Assembly: GCA_036674765.1 (NCBI GenBank)
Contig: JARVKI010000020.1
Span: forward strand, 186,001 to 250,000
Length of the DNA: 64,000 nucleotides
Direction of reading: 5' to 3'
Source: Seiridium cupressi
Lineage: Eukaryota > Ascomycota > Sordariomycetes > Amphisphaeriales > Sporocadaceae
Below are positions 21,888 through 34,146 of the stretch, in pieces (within the stretch, counting starts at the first letter, position 1; each line of letters opens with the position of its first letter). A program made the translations under genes and the position numbers. Below the pieces are notes generated by a model, which was not told where the DNA came from, did no database searches, and saw only the letters and a program-made list of their open reading frames with translations.

Positions 21888-24800
21888 ATGATGGCTGCTG
21901 AGGCCACCAGTGAGAAGCCGGTAGATGTCTCAGTAACTGATGCTTCGCTCGTAAGTTGCCCTCTTATTACCTCATCTGGTCTTCCTCGCCAGCTACTTCC
22001 TATCCGAAGTGTTCCGAATTTTTTTTCCAATGTCGATGCACTCTCTCTTTTTCTTGCACGCTAGCTGGAGCTCTACTCATCCCAACGACAGTCTCAGACT
22101 ACTGCTACCACCGAATCCGATCCTCAGAATGTCGAAGCTCCCAGCCCGCCGACCACGAACGGCACTGGTTTCCACGATGAACCTGAGAAGAACAAGGCAA
22201 TCGTCGATATCGTCGACGAGCTTGTCAATTCGGCAGAAGTCAGTGTAAGCGGCGGCTCGGACACAGAGGCATCTATGTCAAAGGCGAAAGATGCTGGTCA
22301 CGGTCGGACTTCGTCGACAGTCAAGAAGCCCCAGAGTTTCAAGTCCGTGTCTGTCAATAGAACGTTTTTGGGCGCAAAGAATGCCGCCAATGCAACTTCC
22401 CGATCCGAGACTTCCTCTCCGGCCTTAACTCCTACTGTTCCAACCAACACACCAGGTTCCTCAGCATCAAAGCTGAAGCTTGTTGCAAAGTCCGGGTCGA
22501 GCTTGGGAGGTGCTAGCAAGACTCTAACTACCAATGGCAAAACACCTAGTACCCCGGATGGAAGCACCGTTTGGAATCGCAACAAACGTAAGAAAACCCC
22601 CACCATTTACTTCGGTCCCGCCGTTTCGTATGCTTCAGCTGACTGAAAATATAGCTACTCCCGCGCCTGAGCCGAAGAAATACTCGGACGAAGAGCTCAA
22701 AAAGTATGGCATTCACATGGCTGAGCGTTTGCGCCCCGAGGACGATCACGGTCAAGCCAAATGGGCCGATGAAGACGAAGACGAGGAATGGGTGCCGGAT
22801 GCTATAACATGGACCGACGGCACCAAAATCACTTTAGAGAACCAGCCGACGCCCTCAGTAGCACCAGCCGTACCCGTGGCACCGCCTGCGCCCATCGAGG
22901 TACCGGCTCCCGTCGAAAAGCCCAAATCGCCAGCTCCAGCCGCATTGAGTGAAAGTGCTAGAGCCTCGCCATCCGTGAAGCCAAGCCTCATTGCATCTGG
23001 CAAGAGTTTGGTGCTGAAGGGAGCTCCGGAAAAGCCTACACTTGTTGCAAAGGCTCCCGCGCAGCCTACCCCAGCCAAGTCGCCATGGGCACCCTTACCA
23101 CCCGTCGATAGAGCCTCCCCAGTGGCGATGGAGGTACCTAATCACCACCACCAGCCACCGCCGCCGGTGCGTGGCTATCCGCCTCGTGACCCTTCACTTG
23201 CCAAAAGTGCGACACCGCCTCCTGCCAAGGAAATTGCAGCCGATGATTTCACCAGAGCACCTTGGAGAGACGGCCACTCAGGCGGTAACCGGGAGCTTTT
23301 CAACTCACAATCAGGTAGATACGAGCCCGTTCATGACCGCAGAGGATCTCGACACGAAATCAACCAGCGCCATCCTGCCCTGCTACAAAGGCCTTCACAA
23401 CACCAGCAAGATCAGCAGGGTCCAGCCGAACCATCAGCAGCCTTCCAAACCAGCAGACACAGCGGCCAAGATGCCATGCCATACGGACGCCGTCGGACTT
23501 CGTCCAATGTCAGTGGCGGCAGTGGCAGTCTTATGCACCGCTTAGGCAAGCCCCATGACATGGCACCTCCGGAGCAGTATACGCATGCTGCTGGTCAACC
23601 ATCACCGGCGCGATCTCAATATGCTCAGCCCTACCAGTCTCTATCCTCCCCAGGCCAGACAGATGCCGTACTTCATAACGTTGAGCCTCCCGCTGAGGTA
23701 CCTGTGGATGCGGCAGCTGCTGTGGCTCCCTTGGAAGACGATATCGAGCTGCAGAAGCGATTAATGAGAGAGCGACGAGAACTGGCCATCAAGCGCAGAT
23801 TGGAGGAGGAGGCAAAGGAAGACGCTGCTCGTAAAGAGCGGATCCGCTTGAAGCTAGAGGCTATGGGTCCGGCGCCGGAACGCAAGAGTACCAAGAAAGA
23901 GGAGCCTAAGGAAGTCCCTTTTAAGCGTGACGGTCCTCCTGCCGGCATCTTCTCGAAGGAGGATTTAGCGGCAGCTGCTGCCGAACGAGCAGTACCGTCG
24001 CCGACTCCGTCGCCCAAAAAGAAGGATGCCACCATGGCCAAGTCGGAGCCGAATCCAGCCATCAACGGTGTCTCCCCGGATTCTATGCAGCCTGATAAGG
24101 CGCAAACCGAGGCCGTCCGGTCAGGTCTTTCCTCGGGATCACAGTCAGCCGTATGGCCCGAATCTACTCAGAAACCAGCTGATAGACTCCCATCTTGGAG
24201 CAGTGGCTCTCAATCTGGAACGAGAAATGTCTGGGCTGCTCCTGGAAATGATCGGTCGCTGGGCAATGGAACATTCGACGCTGATCTTGGTCAGCTAGCC
24301 GACTCGGAACCCGCTCAACCTGCTAGCACTGCTTCGCGACCAACGCCAATTGGACCACCTCGAAGTGCTTCACAAGGGCAAAACCAGACTCACCGCAGTG
24401 AGCAACTGCCCAATAGACTGCCCCCCATTGGTCCACCAAGTAGCAACCGCTCCGGCATTCCGCCTGCGCATCCTACAGGTGCTACTCGCCGGAACCCTTG
24501 GGCTACTGCTGACATCTCTGCTGACGACCGTGCCATTCGTGCGGATAAACAAAAGCAGGCGGAGGAGTATAGAAAAACGCTTGAAACTCAGGGTGTCAAC
24601 ACCAACGAGGCCCAGCATGCTGTCAGAGACACCTGGCGCGGTGTCGACGTAGGACAAGATGGCAAGCGAGTCTCAGCTCAAGCGACGAATACGCAACAGG
24701 GTGAAAGGATTGACCGCCACATGGCTACCTCTTGGAATGCCGGCACAGCAGGTCTCCTCCGTGACCATTCAAGGCCTGATTCTCAGCACTTGCATCAGCC

Positions 24801-25950
24801 GATTCATCAACAAGACTATCGCCAGCAACACGCTGCTCCAGATGGTGCCTATGCCAGAGGTCCTATGGGTACAACTGGATCTGCACCACCGGGACCTCAT
24901 GCCCAACCCCGCGCTGGGTCGCGCTTCTTCCCTCATGCCGGATCGCGCGATGTTCGACAGGAGGAGATCTCTGTGCATCCTAGGTCCAAATCTCCGACTC
25001 CACCTCCCCCAACCATGGATGGCCACCCTGCCTACGACGGTGATGTTGACAGACCTCATGTCTCTCTTCCTCCCACCCGTCCTATTGTCAAGCTTCCTCC
25101 AGCAGTGGCTAGACTTCAACCACCTGCAAAGCAGGCCCCGACGCCCATTGCCCCGCCCAAGCCTCCGACCTTTGCCGCAGCCGCTGCTGCTCGCCCGACA
25201 GTCCCACTGGGCGCGGTACTTCCTAGTCGCGGTGCGAACTATGGTGGTAATATTCAGTCCGCAGGTGAAATCAAGAAGCAGGAGAATTGGCAGGAAAAGA
25301 TTAACAGCCTCGTCCGTGCCCCTCACGCGAAACCGATATCGGTGGATTCGTCCAGCAAATATGCATTCGACGCGCATGCCAACAGCTCCGCCACCGTGTC
25401 TTTGCCGGCTTTATCTCCTACAGGTTCGTCGTCGAGCGAGAGCAGCGACATTACCACCAAGGAGATGGCGGAGGAATGCTTCGATGAGCAGGAAATGGGC
25501 TCTCTTCCCCTGGTCAACCTCCCGAACGAAGCGCCGTCCGCGCTCTGGCCGACCAGAGCTGTAGAACCGAACTGGTATCCTCTCAACCTGAAGTATCGCA
25601 TCGATGCAGTCGCATCCGAGTCCGTTCGCTTTCCCTATGAGGTGGTAAACCACAAGAGTGTCTATCGTATCTTGACGCCAGGTATGGACGAGCCAAAGAC
25701 GATTCTTGCACCGTATAGCCCTCGAAGCCGCAGTAACCCGCGACGCCAGGGACGTGGTGGACGAGGCTCTCGGGGTGGCCAACGAGGAGGTCGAGATTCG
25801 CTGGGTGATCATCAGAACTCCCCTCCAAGCTCTGACCGTCCTGAGCGTGCCGAGCGCACCTCGAGCCGCGGTGGTCGAAGTAGCTACCGCGGCCGGTCCG
25901 ACAATTGGAGCAGAAACTCGTCTTCCCTTGCTCAACCTACTCAGTCCTAA
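21888..25950 (+). CDS. Large intrinsically disordered protein with RGG-type C-terminus, function unknown
   Basis: Exons are 21888-21950, 22065-22587 and 22655-25950 (introns of 114 and 67 bases), giving 1,293 residues. I do not recognise a characterised family. Most of the chain is low-complexity Pro/Ser/Gln/Ala. Ordered-looking islands are: a segment at about residues 200-250 with YSDEELKKYGIHMAERL, then WADEDEDEEWVPDAITW; a charged helix at about 545-610 (LQKRLMRERRELAIKRRL); KQKQAEEYRKTLETQGV; and a late motif with LNLKYRIDAVASESVRFPYE. Residues from about 1222 on are rich in RGG/RG (GRGGRGSRGGQRGGRD), the pattern of RNA-binding and arginine-methylated proteins. A cytoplasmic RNA-binding or translation-related role is a reasonable inference but unproven. 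The in-frame ATG inside the second intron (22534) is not the start, because the upstream exons join cleanly. Confidence 0.85.
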
Positions 25951-27747
25951 GGCAGCAGTAGCTGATGCCTGGATCAACGGGCATCGGCCTCCTACGCAGC
26001 GGATCTCCTCTTCTCAGAGAAGAGCATCACTCTGAAGCTGCACCTACATCTGTATAAATCTGATCGCCACTGAAAACACCTTTCGAGCTTTCAGAAGCAC
26101 TGCTCGACTCTGCTCGCAACAGCAATTGAGTGGGCATTGTTGAACTACATATTTATCTTCGCTGTCGTACTGGTTAGGGCAAGCCTGCTTTTCCTCCGAC
26201 GGCTTGTACGAGTATTGTCTAGCGCATTTCTGTCACTTGCGTTCACAGTTTTCCATGAAGGGCAATGGTTCTGCCTTACTTTCTGACTATACGAAACATG
26301 ATGGATCCTTACGAAAGCTGAACGGCCACGTCTGGTCGTACGCTTGGCTTCATCGAGTCCTGCCTTTTGCATTTGCACCGAAGCACGCTACTTTGTGCGG
26401 GTAGCACAATTAGGTTGCGTGTTCGACGATCAAGGCGTGCCTAGGAAGGATATGAAACATGAAGGGAAGGGCGTCGCAGGGTTAATGAGGAAAGTTTTCC
26501 ATCTTCCACCGTCATGGTTCATGATGGAATGCATATAGCAGAAGGAAACAGACTCCTGACGATGTCGACCTTTTCTGTCTTTGCTGATTGCCCACGATAA
26601 ATACAGGAGCGGCATTAGATGGACCTAGTTAAGCTTTCCCACCAACCAAATGAGATATGGTATACCCAATAGTGCTCAGTCTTTGTACCTGTGACACTTG
26701 CATCCTCCTTGTTGATTGTTTGAGTGACTTCAAAATGTCCTGATAATGCATTTGGTTCGTTGGTTTAAACAATGTGGGAAAGCCTGGTAAATCTGCTACT
26801 GTAGTCCAAGCGTGCCTCAACCATGGCCTCTCTCCCTATTTGCTTCCCGCCCCGCTCGTCCTCCCAACGGCGACATGAATAAATAAGCTTGTACAATGGC
26901 CATTAAAAAAGAATAGCACCTGTGGTTGTGTGAGCTCGGAAGAGTCGAAGACGGCACTGAGGTGGGATCTCGCCAGGCAGAAGGAGAGCACCATGGCACG
27001 CAGGTCGCTACAGTACTCTCGACCCATGATACGCCAACTGATCCTTCCTTTCCAGCTTGGGAAAGCTATAGCGTGCTCAAATATCCTCATACGTCAACAG
27101 GAAAATTGGACAGGTCCAAACAACCGCCCAGACGTCCTTGGAGCCAGTCGTGTTATTGAGCGGCCAAACTTTCTATTGCAACTCTGACTCTGCTTTGCCT
27201 CGTGACCGAGCGAGCAGAACGCCCTTTTGGCCGGGCTGCTCGAGATAGCGTAGCCTGAAGACATGTCACCCGTGATTGGCCTTACCAAACAAGAATGGAA
27301 CTTGGGACTACGCTGATTGCCGTTTGCTGTGATACAGGCTCGCTAGGGTTTGTGTACGTAAGAGGGCGAGCAGTCGACTAAGTCCGCGATTTGCTCTACG
27401 GACACTGATTAGCCCGTCTGCTTTATTATTATAGGCTGAGGATGAATGGCTATATGTGCTGTTCCATAATTGCGTACATCCTACATCATCCCGCATTCAA
27501 TAAGTAGTATGGGCAAGTGTCAAGATATTTATATGTAAATCTGTGTCCTTGTGCTTAGTCGATTATACTGCTTGCCGCAAGCATATGTTGCTCTTCATAA
27601 CGGCCAAATCTACCACAAATATCCCAAGAACAGGACGCTCATAAGTCATCCATCCAGCTTGCCTTCCTGTCGGACTAGCAACTCCCAACGCCCAAAGCAT
27701 CCTCAACATTATCTGTTCCGAACTTCACATAGGGATGGCCCCTTGCG
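25951..27747. other. 1.8 kb convergent intergenic region
   Basis: Between the 3' ends of the RGG protein (+) and MCM6 (-). All ORFs are under 90 codons and lack domains or family resemblance. Confidence 0.45.
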
Positions 27748-30685
27748 CTAATATTCTTCTACCGCACAGTTCGGGTGCAGGACATAGACAACCTTTGCGT
27801 CGGCGCCGTCCTCTTCATCGCCGTCGCCAGAGGCCAAGCCTTCTCCGCGAACAGCCATCAAGATGTTGTCCTGTTGCAAGTCAGTTAAGTTGTCCTAAGA
27901 GTGATGACATGATTCGAAGGAGGGAAAAGGAACAACATACCTTGACCATCTTCTTCAAGACCATCTTGGCAAGCGCCAGCTCGCGATGATAGTCCTCTTC
28001 ACCCTCCAGCTCGTCCTCTTTCTGCTCAAGGTACCATTGCAAGAGATCCTCAGCCCCAACACCCTCACCAGCTCCCGCCGACTCGTCTTCATTGACGCGG
28101 CTGACAAATTGGTTGACCATGGCAATGTACTTCTCATACGTAATGGCAGTCTTCTTCTTCTGGCCATCGGCCTGAGCCTGGGATGGGGAGCCATCAGCGT
28201 TAGCCATGGCTTCGTCGCCCTCGGAATCCTGCTCGCTAGCTTGACGCTGGACGCCGGAGGCAGCATCCGCGGCTGCGATGAGCTCGGCGGCCTCTTCGGG
28301 GGTCTCTTCGTCGTCATCATCAATCTCGATATCATCGTGTTCAACACTAATAATACTCTGCCGCAAGAGCATAAAGGCTTCGTCCACAAATTCTGCCGTG
28401 ATTTCTTCCACGCAGTTCGCCTTGGCAATGGCTTCCGAGAGTCGAATCAGACTTTCTAGTTGTCTGACTGTGATACGGTAGCTGTTCTTGCCAACGCCTC
28501 CTTGGGCGTCGTCGGACCGCAGTTCCTTATAGCGCTTGACCAGCTGCTCCTTGGCCTCGTCGGTGAACTCGGGCCGGAAGGTGCGCGCGAAGCGAATGTA
28601 TCGCTGTAGACACTCCGTGCTGAACTCTGGGGCTATGGCGCTATCCCGAAGTTGATGAAGACCAACGATGTGTTGCGCCAGATGTTTGTCAACCTGGTCG
28701 TTGCACTCATCTAGAATGACAAAGAACAGATCGAAACGCGACATGATAGGCGCTGACATGTTGATGTTGGCCCTCAGTGTGGTTTTGCGGTTGTATCGTC
28801 CTCCTACGGGGTTTGCTGCCGCTAGTACGGATGTGCGGGCGTTCAGGGTGGCTTGAATACCTGCTTTGGCGATAGAGATGGTCTGCTGCTCCATGGCTTC
28901 GTGAATCGCGACCTGGTCGGCGATGTCCATCTTGTCGAACTCGTCAATAGCGCAGATGCCGTTGTCCGCAAGCATGAGGGCTCCAGCCTCTATGGTGAAC
29001 TCGCCCGTCTCCTCATCCTTGATCACGGCAGCTGTCAAACCAGCAGCTGACGAAGCCTTGCCGGATGTGTAAACGGCCCGCGGTGCAAACGAGCACACGT
29101 ACTTGAGGAATTGGGATTTAGACGTCGATGGGTCACCAACGATGCAGATGTTGATATCACCACGTAGTTGCATTCCTTCCGGGGTGGTTTTGTGCACACC
29201 AGACATGAGCTGCAAAAGGACACCCTTCTTGACAATTTCATGTCCGTATACCGTCGGAGCGAGTGATTGGACGAGGCGACTATAAATGTGATCGCTGTGC
29301 ACCATCTCTCTCAGTTCGTCGATCTCTGCCGGGGTCATGGAGCTGAGCACTGCCTGTTGGGCCTCATCGACAGACTCTGCACTTTCACCATTCGACTGCG
29401 TCATTGAGCCGATGAGGTCTTGAACCGGGCGCTGTGAATTGGAGCCAGGAGTCGATGTATCGGAGTTGACCATGCTGGCCAAGAAGGCAAGCCGGTATGT
29501 CAGGTCTCGCACGCCCAGGGCCTTGAGACCCGACACACCGCTGCCACCCACGTCGTTACCGCGAGGGGCATTGCGATCATCTCTGACAGCTGTAGGTCTC
29601 ACACCGGGCAATCCCAGCTGAGAAACATCGGGGACAACAATGAGAGCGCCAGTGAAGATGCATTTCTCCCCAGCCTTGGCCCGATCCACCATCTCTCCTC
29701 GCAGGATGACATCCATGGTTCGCGGCATGCTTCCCGTGGGAATTTCAGAGCTATTTTCCTGGATTCGGACCTTTTGCCAATCCACGAAGGTGCTGTGCCG
29801 GATATCTAGCTGCCAAGCAATACGGTTGTTGCATTGCACATTGGGACATTGAGTAGGCTCAGTGTAGCGGAAGGTCTGCTCGACGTTGGGGACAACAGCC
29901 CGGCAGGCCTCACAGGCGAAGGTTGCCACAGACAGCTCGGGTCGCACTTCCGACGTTCTGGTAACGGTTCCCGAGATGGAAAGCAGCTGGCCGATGTTCT
30001 TGGCCCGTAGACTACGGACTCGCGAGACCAGCGGTAGATTGTAGAAGGCGATAGCGAAGAGCTTGTCGGTCTGCTGATTAGCCGTCTTGCTTCCCTGTGT
30101 GGCCTCGGACTGGCTTGCTGTCCCCGAGCCGGCATTGCTAGCTCCTGATGTTGTCTGGTTGCTAGAGGCTGTAGGCTGGCGATGCTCGCGAAAGTATTGT
30201 GGCTCGTACTTGGCGATCATGTTGTGAAGACCGTTTGTGAGGAAGGGGAGGAAACGGTAGTATTGCGTGTTGATAGCATTGGATAAGGCGCCGTTTTGGT
30301 ATGCGGCAATGTGGTCATAGTTCACATAGAAGGTCGACAGCTGGTATACACGCATGGCATGAATTTGTGCCACATAGTACTTGTCTGTCGTGACGGCGCT
30401 TGAGGTCGGTGCGCCCGAGGACGTCGGGTCTTCTACGAAATCCTCGATGAAGCTTTCGAAATGTTCCTGGACGGTGATACCAATCCGATCTTCGACTCTT
30501 GGGACATCTTGTGGCCCGTTTCGTCTCGTGCGGCCCGGGATCTGATCATCAGCGAAGCCTTCAGCTTCATCGTCGCTCGGCGCAGCTAGACTTTCGGACG
30601 GAGGAGCTCGAGGGCGGGAATTTCGTCTTGACGTGCGCGACGGCGCATCTGACATGGTGATTCCGGCATCGCTAGGGGTCGCCAT
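27748..30685 (-). CDS. MCM6: MCM6 subunit of the replicative helicase
   Basis: AAA+ subunit of the MCM2-7 hexamer that unwinds DNA at replication forks. Exon 1 is 30685-27941, a 70-base intron covers 27940-27871, and exon 2 is 27870-27748, giving 955 residues. An acidic, disordered N-terminus precedes the N-terminal domain (VQEHFESFIEDFVED). A zinc-binding cluster starts near residue 257 (CEACRAVV, then QCPNVQC). EIPTGSMPRTMDVILRGE is characteristic of MCM6 rather than other MCMs. Walker A is GDPSTSKSQ (about 517), Walker B is CAIDEFDKMD (about 578), and the arginine finger is SRFDLFF (about 648). The C-terminal winged-helix segment runs LLQWYLEQKEDELEGEEDYH, with KDNILMAVRGE completed only after splicing. 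Read-through of the intron would instead add about 19 unrelated residues. Confidence 0.97.
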
Positions 30686-31560
30686 TGTTGTGAATTTGCG
30701 AGAGGATTGAATTGTTGAGGGTAGTTCTGTAAGGGGTCACAGCACGGAATAGGCGAAACTAGAAGGCTCAAAATTGGGAGGGGCATAAATCGCGTCCCCC
30801 CTGACACGCGTCGAACTTCGGGCGCGTCGAGTGTCGTGTTTAATGGGTTGCATGACGCTAAGCCTAGCATGGGCTAGCTTCGTATAGCCGCGCTCCCGTT
30901 TCTCTTATGCATGGCAGTGAAATCATGGAATCTGGATTATCAAAATTGTTCAGACATCTCCATGTAGCTTAGCCATTTGAGAGACGCCGTGAGTTGCCTG
31001 GAGCCTGAGGTACAAGTTCATACTTTGTCATGTGGGTTGCAGGTAAAATTGCTCTCTACGCATTCTTCTAGCTGTACCGCACCATGTCTTACATCCACCA
31101 AAGGGCAAACCCACGATGACTACCGGGATGAGAGCAACACGAAATAATAGCAGAGGTGTTGATGACCTTTCCAGAGCCGCCAGACATTCTCCTTGACTAG
31201 TATTGGCAAGAACATTGCCACTAAGATTTTAAAGCGACCTTGTTTACGGAACGCAGGCATAGCGAGTGTATTGCTGTAAGTCGTCTGGCTTAGAACACAG
31301 CAGCAGGTTACGTTAGAAGCAAACTGTTAGTTGTCACAAAACGAAACGACACGTATAGGCCGGCCCCCCTTCCTTCGAACAGTAAGATAAGAACCTATGA
31401 TTGCTCGGTAAATCTTTAAATATCGTAACTAATCATGCATCATGCAAAACGTCAACGAGAGAGGGACCCAACCATTACAAATGCTGCGCCAGATATGCTC
31501 ATCACGAATGAAAATTCGACATAGTCTCTGGCCTGGGCCAACACCCCTATTCGGCGTGAG
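30686..31560. promoter_or_regulatory. MCM6 promoter and 3' flank of the RBR ligase gene
   Basis: The first 150 bases upstream of MCM6 carry an MluI cell-cycle box and further CGCG cores. The rest shows no feature. Confidence 0.5.
30806..30811. promoter_or_regulatory. MCM6: MluI cell-cycle box (ACGCGT) upstream of MCM6
   Basis: Perfect palindromic ACGCGT about 120 bases before the MCM6 start codon. Additional CGCG-type cores lie near 30791 and 30822. This is the binding core of MBF, the G1/S activator of replication genes in yeasts. Function here is inferred from position and gene identity. Confidence 0.6.
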
Positions 31561-34146
31561 TTAGCCCGCGGCAGGCATAGCGTCCGCTCGCTGCTCTAAT
31601 CTCCTGAGACCGGTCTCAAGATCCTGTCCCATCAACTGGGTCGGCAACGGAGCTTCCTCGCCTCTGAAAAAGCAGCCTTCGCGGTGCCCATCGGCTCTCA
31701 AGAAACCACCATCTTCACCAGGCACAAATATGCCACGCCAGTCCGCCATGCACTCCCAGCAGAACTCAAAGTGACATCTCGAACATGTCATGTGGAAACA
31801 GCCGTCTCCTTTCTGCACCTGCACGCCGCAGCCCTCGCCCGGGCATGGCTTCGTGTTCTGTGAGAGCCAGGTCTGTGTCTCCGAGAACGATTCTGCGCGC
31901 TGAGATACATATTGTGCACATGTTAGGTCAGCATGCCAAGGACTCTGGCACGAGTAGCACATGGTGAAATTGCACTCCGAACATTCGATGCAGTTGGTGT
32001 CGACACCATTCGAATCCGCCGTTGAGACTGTGGATGGATCATCGTACAGGCTGCCGGCGATGCACCCCTCGCGCAGACACCACCGGAAATTGGGCTGCGA
32101 TGAGATCGAGTTGAGAACTGTATAGCGATCATAGAGTGAGAACGTTTCAGGAGTGGCGATAGACCGGACCTCGGCATGGGCGAACTTGTGTTGACAGTCA
32201 GGTGTTGGACATGTAATGTTTTCCACGACACTATGGCCTTGGGATTCAACTTGGGTCGTTACATATTGGGCAAGACAGCTTCGGCAAATGTCATGGTCGT
32301 GCTGACATCCAGCCAAAATCTCTGATGTAGGGAAGGCCATGATACGCCACGTCCATTCGCCGCCAAACCCCTTGATAATTTTATACCAGTTCTCCAAGTT
32401 CCCGGTATTCAACTCGCTATACGTCTCGTCGCATACAAGGCAGGTCCGGGGTGTGCAGTTTCGCAGTAAGCGCTTGAAAATTGGTATTTGAAGGGTCCCT
32501 CGGCCGTCGGGTGTGTCAATTGGAAGACACTCGACTCCGAGGCCGTTCTCATCTTCGGTATCTTCGAGTAATGGTTGCATCCGGCGATGACGCACGAGGC
32601 GATCGTGCAATGCCTTGCTCCGGCGGAGCTCATCCTTGCCAGGAAGAGGGTTGAGCTCTTGTAGTTGCGAACGAAGGCTGACAGCACGATTGTAGCGCTC
32701 CATATATGGTAAAGGGTCGTGAACCCCGAGCCTTTGCATCACTTGAGCAACCTCGTCACTGGAATAAAGCGGTAAGTTGCGTCCGCAACAGGGGACAGGG
32801 CATTTCAGCCAATTTGTTGCTTGATTCTGCAAGTCGAGCCACCAGTGCGTACTAATTCCCGATATGATGGCTGCACTTAGACACGTCTTGCAGACATACC
32901 TCCGACAGCAGTTGGAAGTGCCTAAAAACGGGTCAAAGTCCTCGAATGCCGAAGCCGACACCATTGGAAGTTGCGCCAGGACCTCTGACACATAAGAGTT
33001 TTGGTGCAACGCCTTGATCCCCTTGAATTTAGGAAGATGGCAAACGGCACAGAGGGCGATGGGCTGCTTGAGATGACTTCCAGACACGATTATATCGTTC
33101 ATGATGCTGGTGAAATCCTGGATTTGTGCCGCCGTGAGTGGAGTATCCAATGTTAGAGGCTGCCCTTCAGCGTGGATGATGCCGTCGACAATGACATGCG
33201 GGGTGAAGAGCCGCTTGAGCACGAGATCTCGCAAGGTTGTGGTCTCAAACAGTGTCACATCCTGCCTCTTCTTGGTCCTCGCTCTCCGTACTCTACTCGG
33301 GGGTCGCGAGCCAGTGGAGCGGGCAGGTGAAGCAAGGTTGGGCTGTTGGGAATCTGCAGTTGTCTCTTTGGAGGCCATGGCCGTCAGTTCTTCTAGCTCA
33401 GCCCGTAGACGTGCGTTTTCTGCAAGGATAGCCTCTCGATCATCCAGTTCTAGGCTTTTCTCCTCGAGGAGTGCCCAAGGGTTAACAGCGGTACTCCAAT
33501 CTGGGGACCTTTGTACGTCTTTGCCTTTCCTGGACGGAGTGAAGGCATTGGTGATTGACTCCTGTTGCCTCTGCCGCCCCGAGGGAGTCGTGGGTGAGAA
33601 GGGGTCAATAGCCATCTGTTGCGAGCTTTGAAAAGGCGATGATGGAGTCCCTCTTGCAAAGTATGCGTCAAACTGATTCTCGAGCCCCTGGAAGTTGATC
33701 ACAGCATCCGTGGACCCATTAATCGTCCTACTTGAATCCGGTCGACGGACATCGTCTGGTGCTCCGTGCTTAGAGTTTGACGGCAAGGCATTCTTAGACA
33801 AAGAATCCTGTGCATCATTTTGGAGCAGTTCGCTGAATGCAAACGAAATAGCGTCTTCGCGACTTGCCGAGGCATGTTCCCAGTTGGAATGAGCATCGGA
33901 GTAGCGAGAGCAAACAGACTCGTCGTCTGGGACCTCGTCTTCGTCAATGAGGATAGGGTCGGACCTGTCGGACTCGTCGTAGAACGAGCTCGCGAGGCCG
34001 GCCTGTCGCACATGGTCCTCGTCCTCATCTGCAGAATCCCGTCCCGCCCGCTGGCCGAACCGTCTTACTGAAATGAATCGCCAGATATTGGGCCGCCGTC
34101 CGTTCTCTGACGAAGCCGGTTGCTTCTTGGTCAAGTGAGGGGCCAT
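31561..34146 (-). CDS. RBR-type (RING-IBR-RING) E3 ubiquitin ligase
   Basis: Intronless, 861 residues. RBR ligases take ubiquitin onto a RING2 cysteine before passing it to substrate. The N-terminal third is acidic, Ser-rich and disordered, followed by a short helical segment (about residues 230-260) and a basic patch (RPPSRVRRARTKKR). A separate Cys-rich RING-like block lies at about 364-455 (CAVCHLPKF, CCRRYVCKTCL, LKCPVPCC). The RBR module follows: RING1 at about 569-651 (CLVCDETY, HDHDICRSCLAQYV, ITCPTPDC), IBR at about 672-740 (RWCLREGC, CIECSECNFTMCYSC) and RING2 at about 764-805 (KPCPGEGCGVQVQKGDGC), in which Cys783 of GDGCFHMTC is the predicted catalytic residue. Substrate and location are unknown. 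It lies in tandem with MCM6 but has no evident functional link. Confidence 0.92.
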   Translation of the reverse strand: MAPHLTKKQPASSENGRRPNIWRFISVRRFGQRAGRDSADEDEDHVRQAGLASSFYDESDRSDPILIDEDEVPDDESVCSRYSDAHSNWEHASASREDAISFAFSELLQNDAQDSLSKNALPSNSKHGAPDDVRRPDSSRTINGSTDAVINFQGLENQFDAYFARGTPSSPFQSSQQMAIDPFSPTTPSGRQRQQESITNAFTPSRKGKDVQRSPDWSTAVNPWALLEEKSLELDDREAILAENARLRAELEELTAMASKETTADSQQPNLASPARSTGSRPPSRVRRARTKKRQDVTLFETTTLRDLVLKRLFTPHVIVDGIIHAEGQPLTLDTPLTAAQIQDFTSIMNDIIVSGSHLKQPIALCAVCHLPKFKGIKALHQNSYVSEVLAQLPMVSASAFEDFDPFLGTSNCCRRYVCKTCLSAAIISGISTHWWLDLQNQATNWLKCPVPCCGRNLPLYSSDEVAQVMQRLGVHDPLPYMERYNRAVSLRSQLQELNPLPGKDELRRSKALHDRLVRHRRMQPLLEDTEDENGLGVECLPIDTPDGRGTLQIPIFKRLLRNCTPRTCLVCDETYSELNTGNLENWYKIIKGFGGEWTWRIMAFPTSEILAGCQHDHDICRSCLAQYVTTQVESQGHSVVENITCPTPDCQHKFAHAEVRSIATPETFSLYDRYTVLNSISSQPNFRWCLREGCIAGSLYDDPSTVSTADSNGVDTNCIECSECNFTMCYSCQSPWHADLTCAQYVSQRAESFSETQTWLSQNTKPCPGEGCGVQVQKGDGCFHMTCSRCHFEFCWECMADWRGIFVPGEDGGFLRADGHREGCFFRGEEAPLPTQLMGQDLETGLRRLEQRADAMPAAG

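Noticed and set aside
22534..22654. ATG at 22534 as the start of the RGG-protein gene
   Set aside because: This long ORF reads through an intron with canonical ends (22588-22654); the upstream exons join in frame and give a longer, coherent N-terminus.
24659..25564. 301-codon + strand ORF in a second frame inside the RGG-protein gene
   Set aside because: Low-complexity shadow frame; the main frame runs unbroken for over 1,000 codons.
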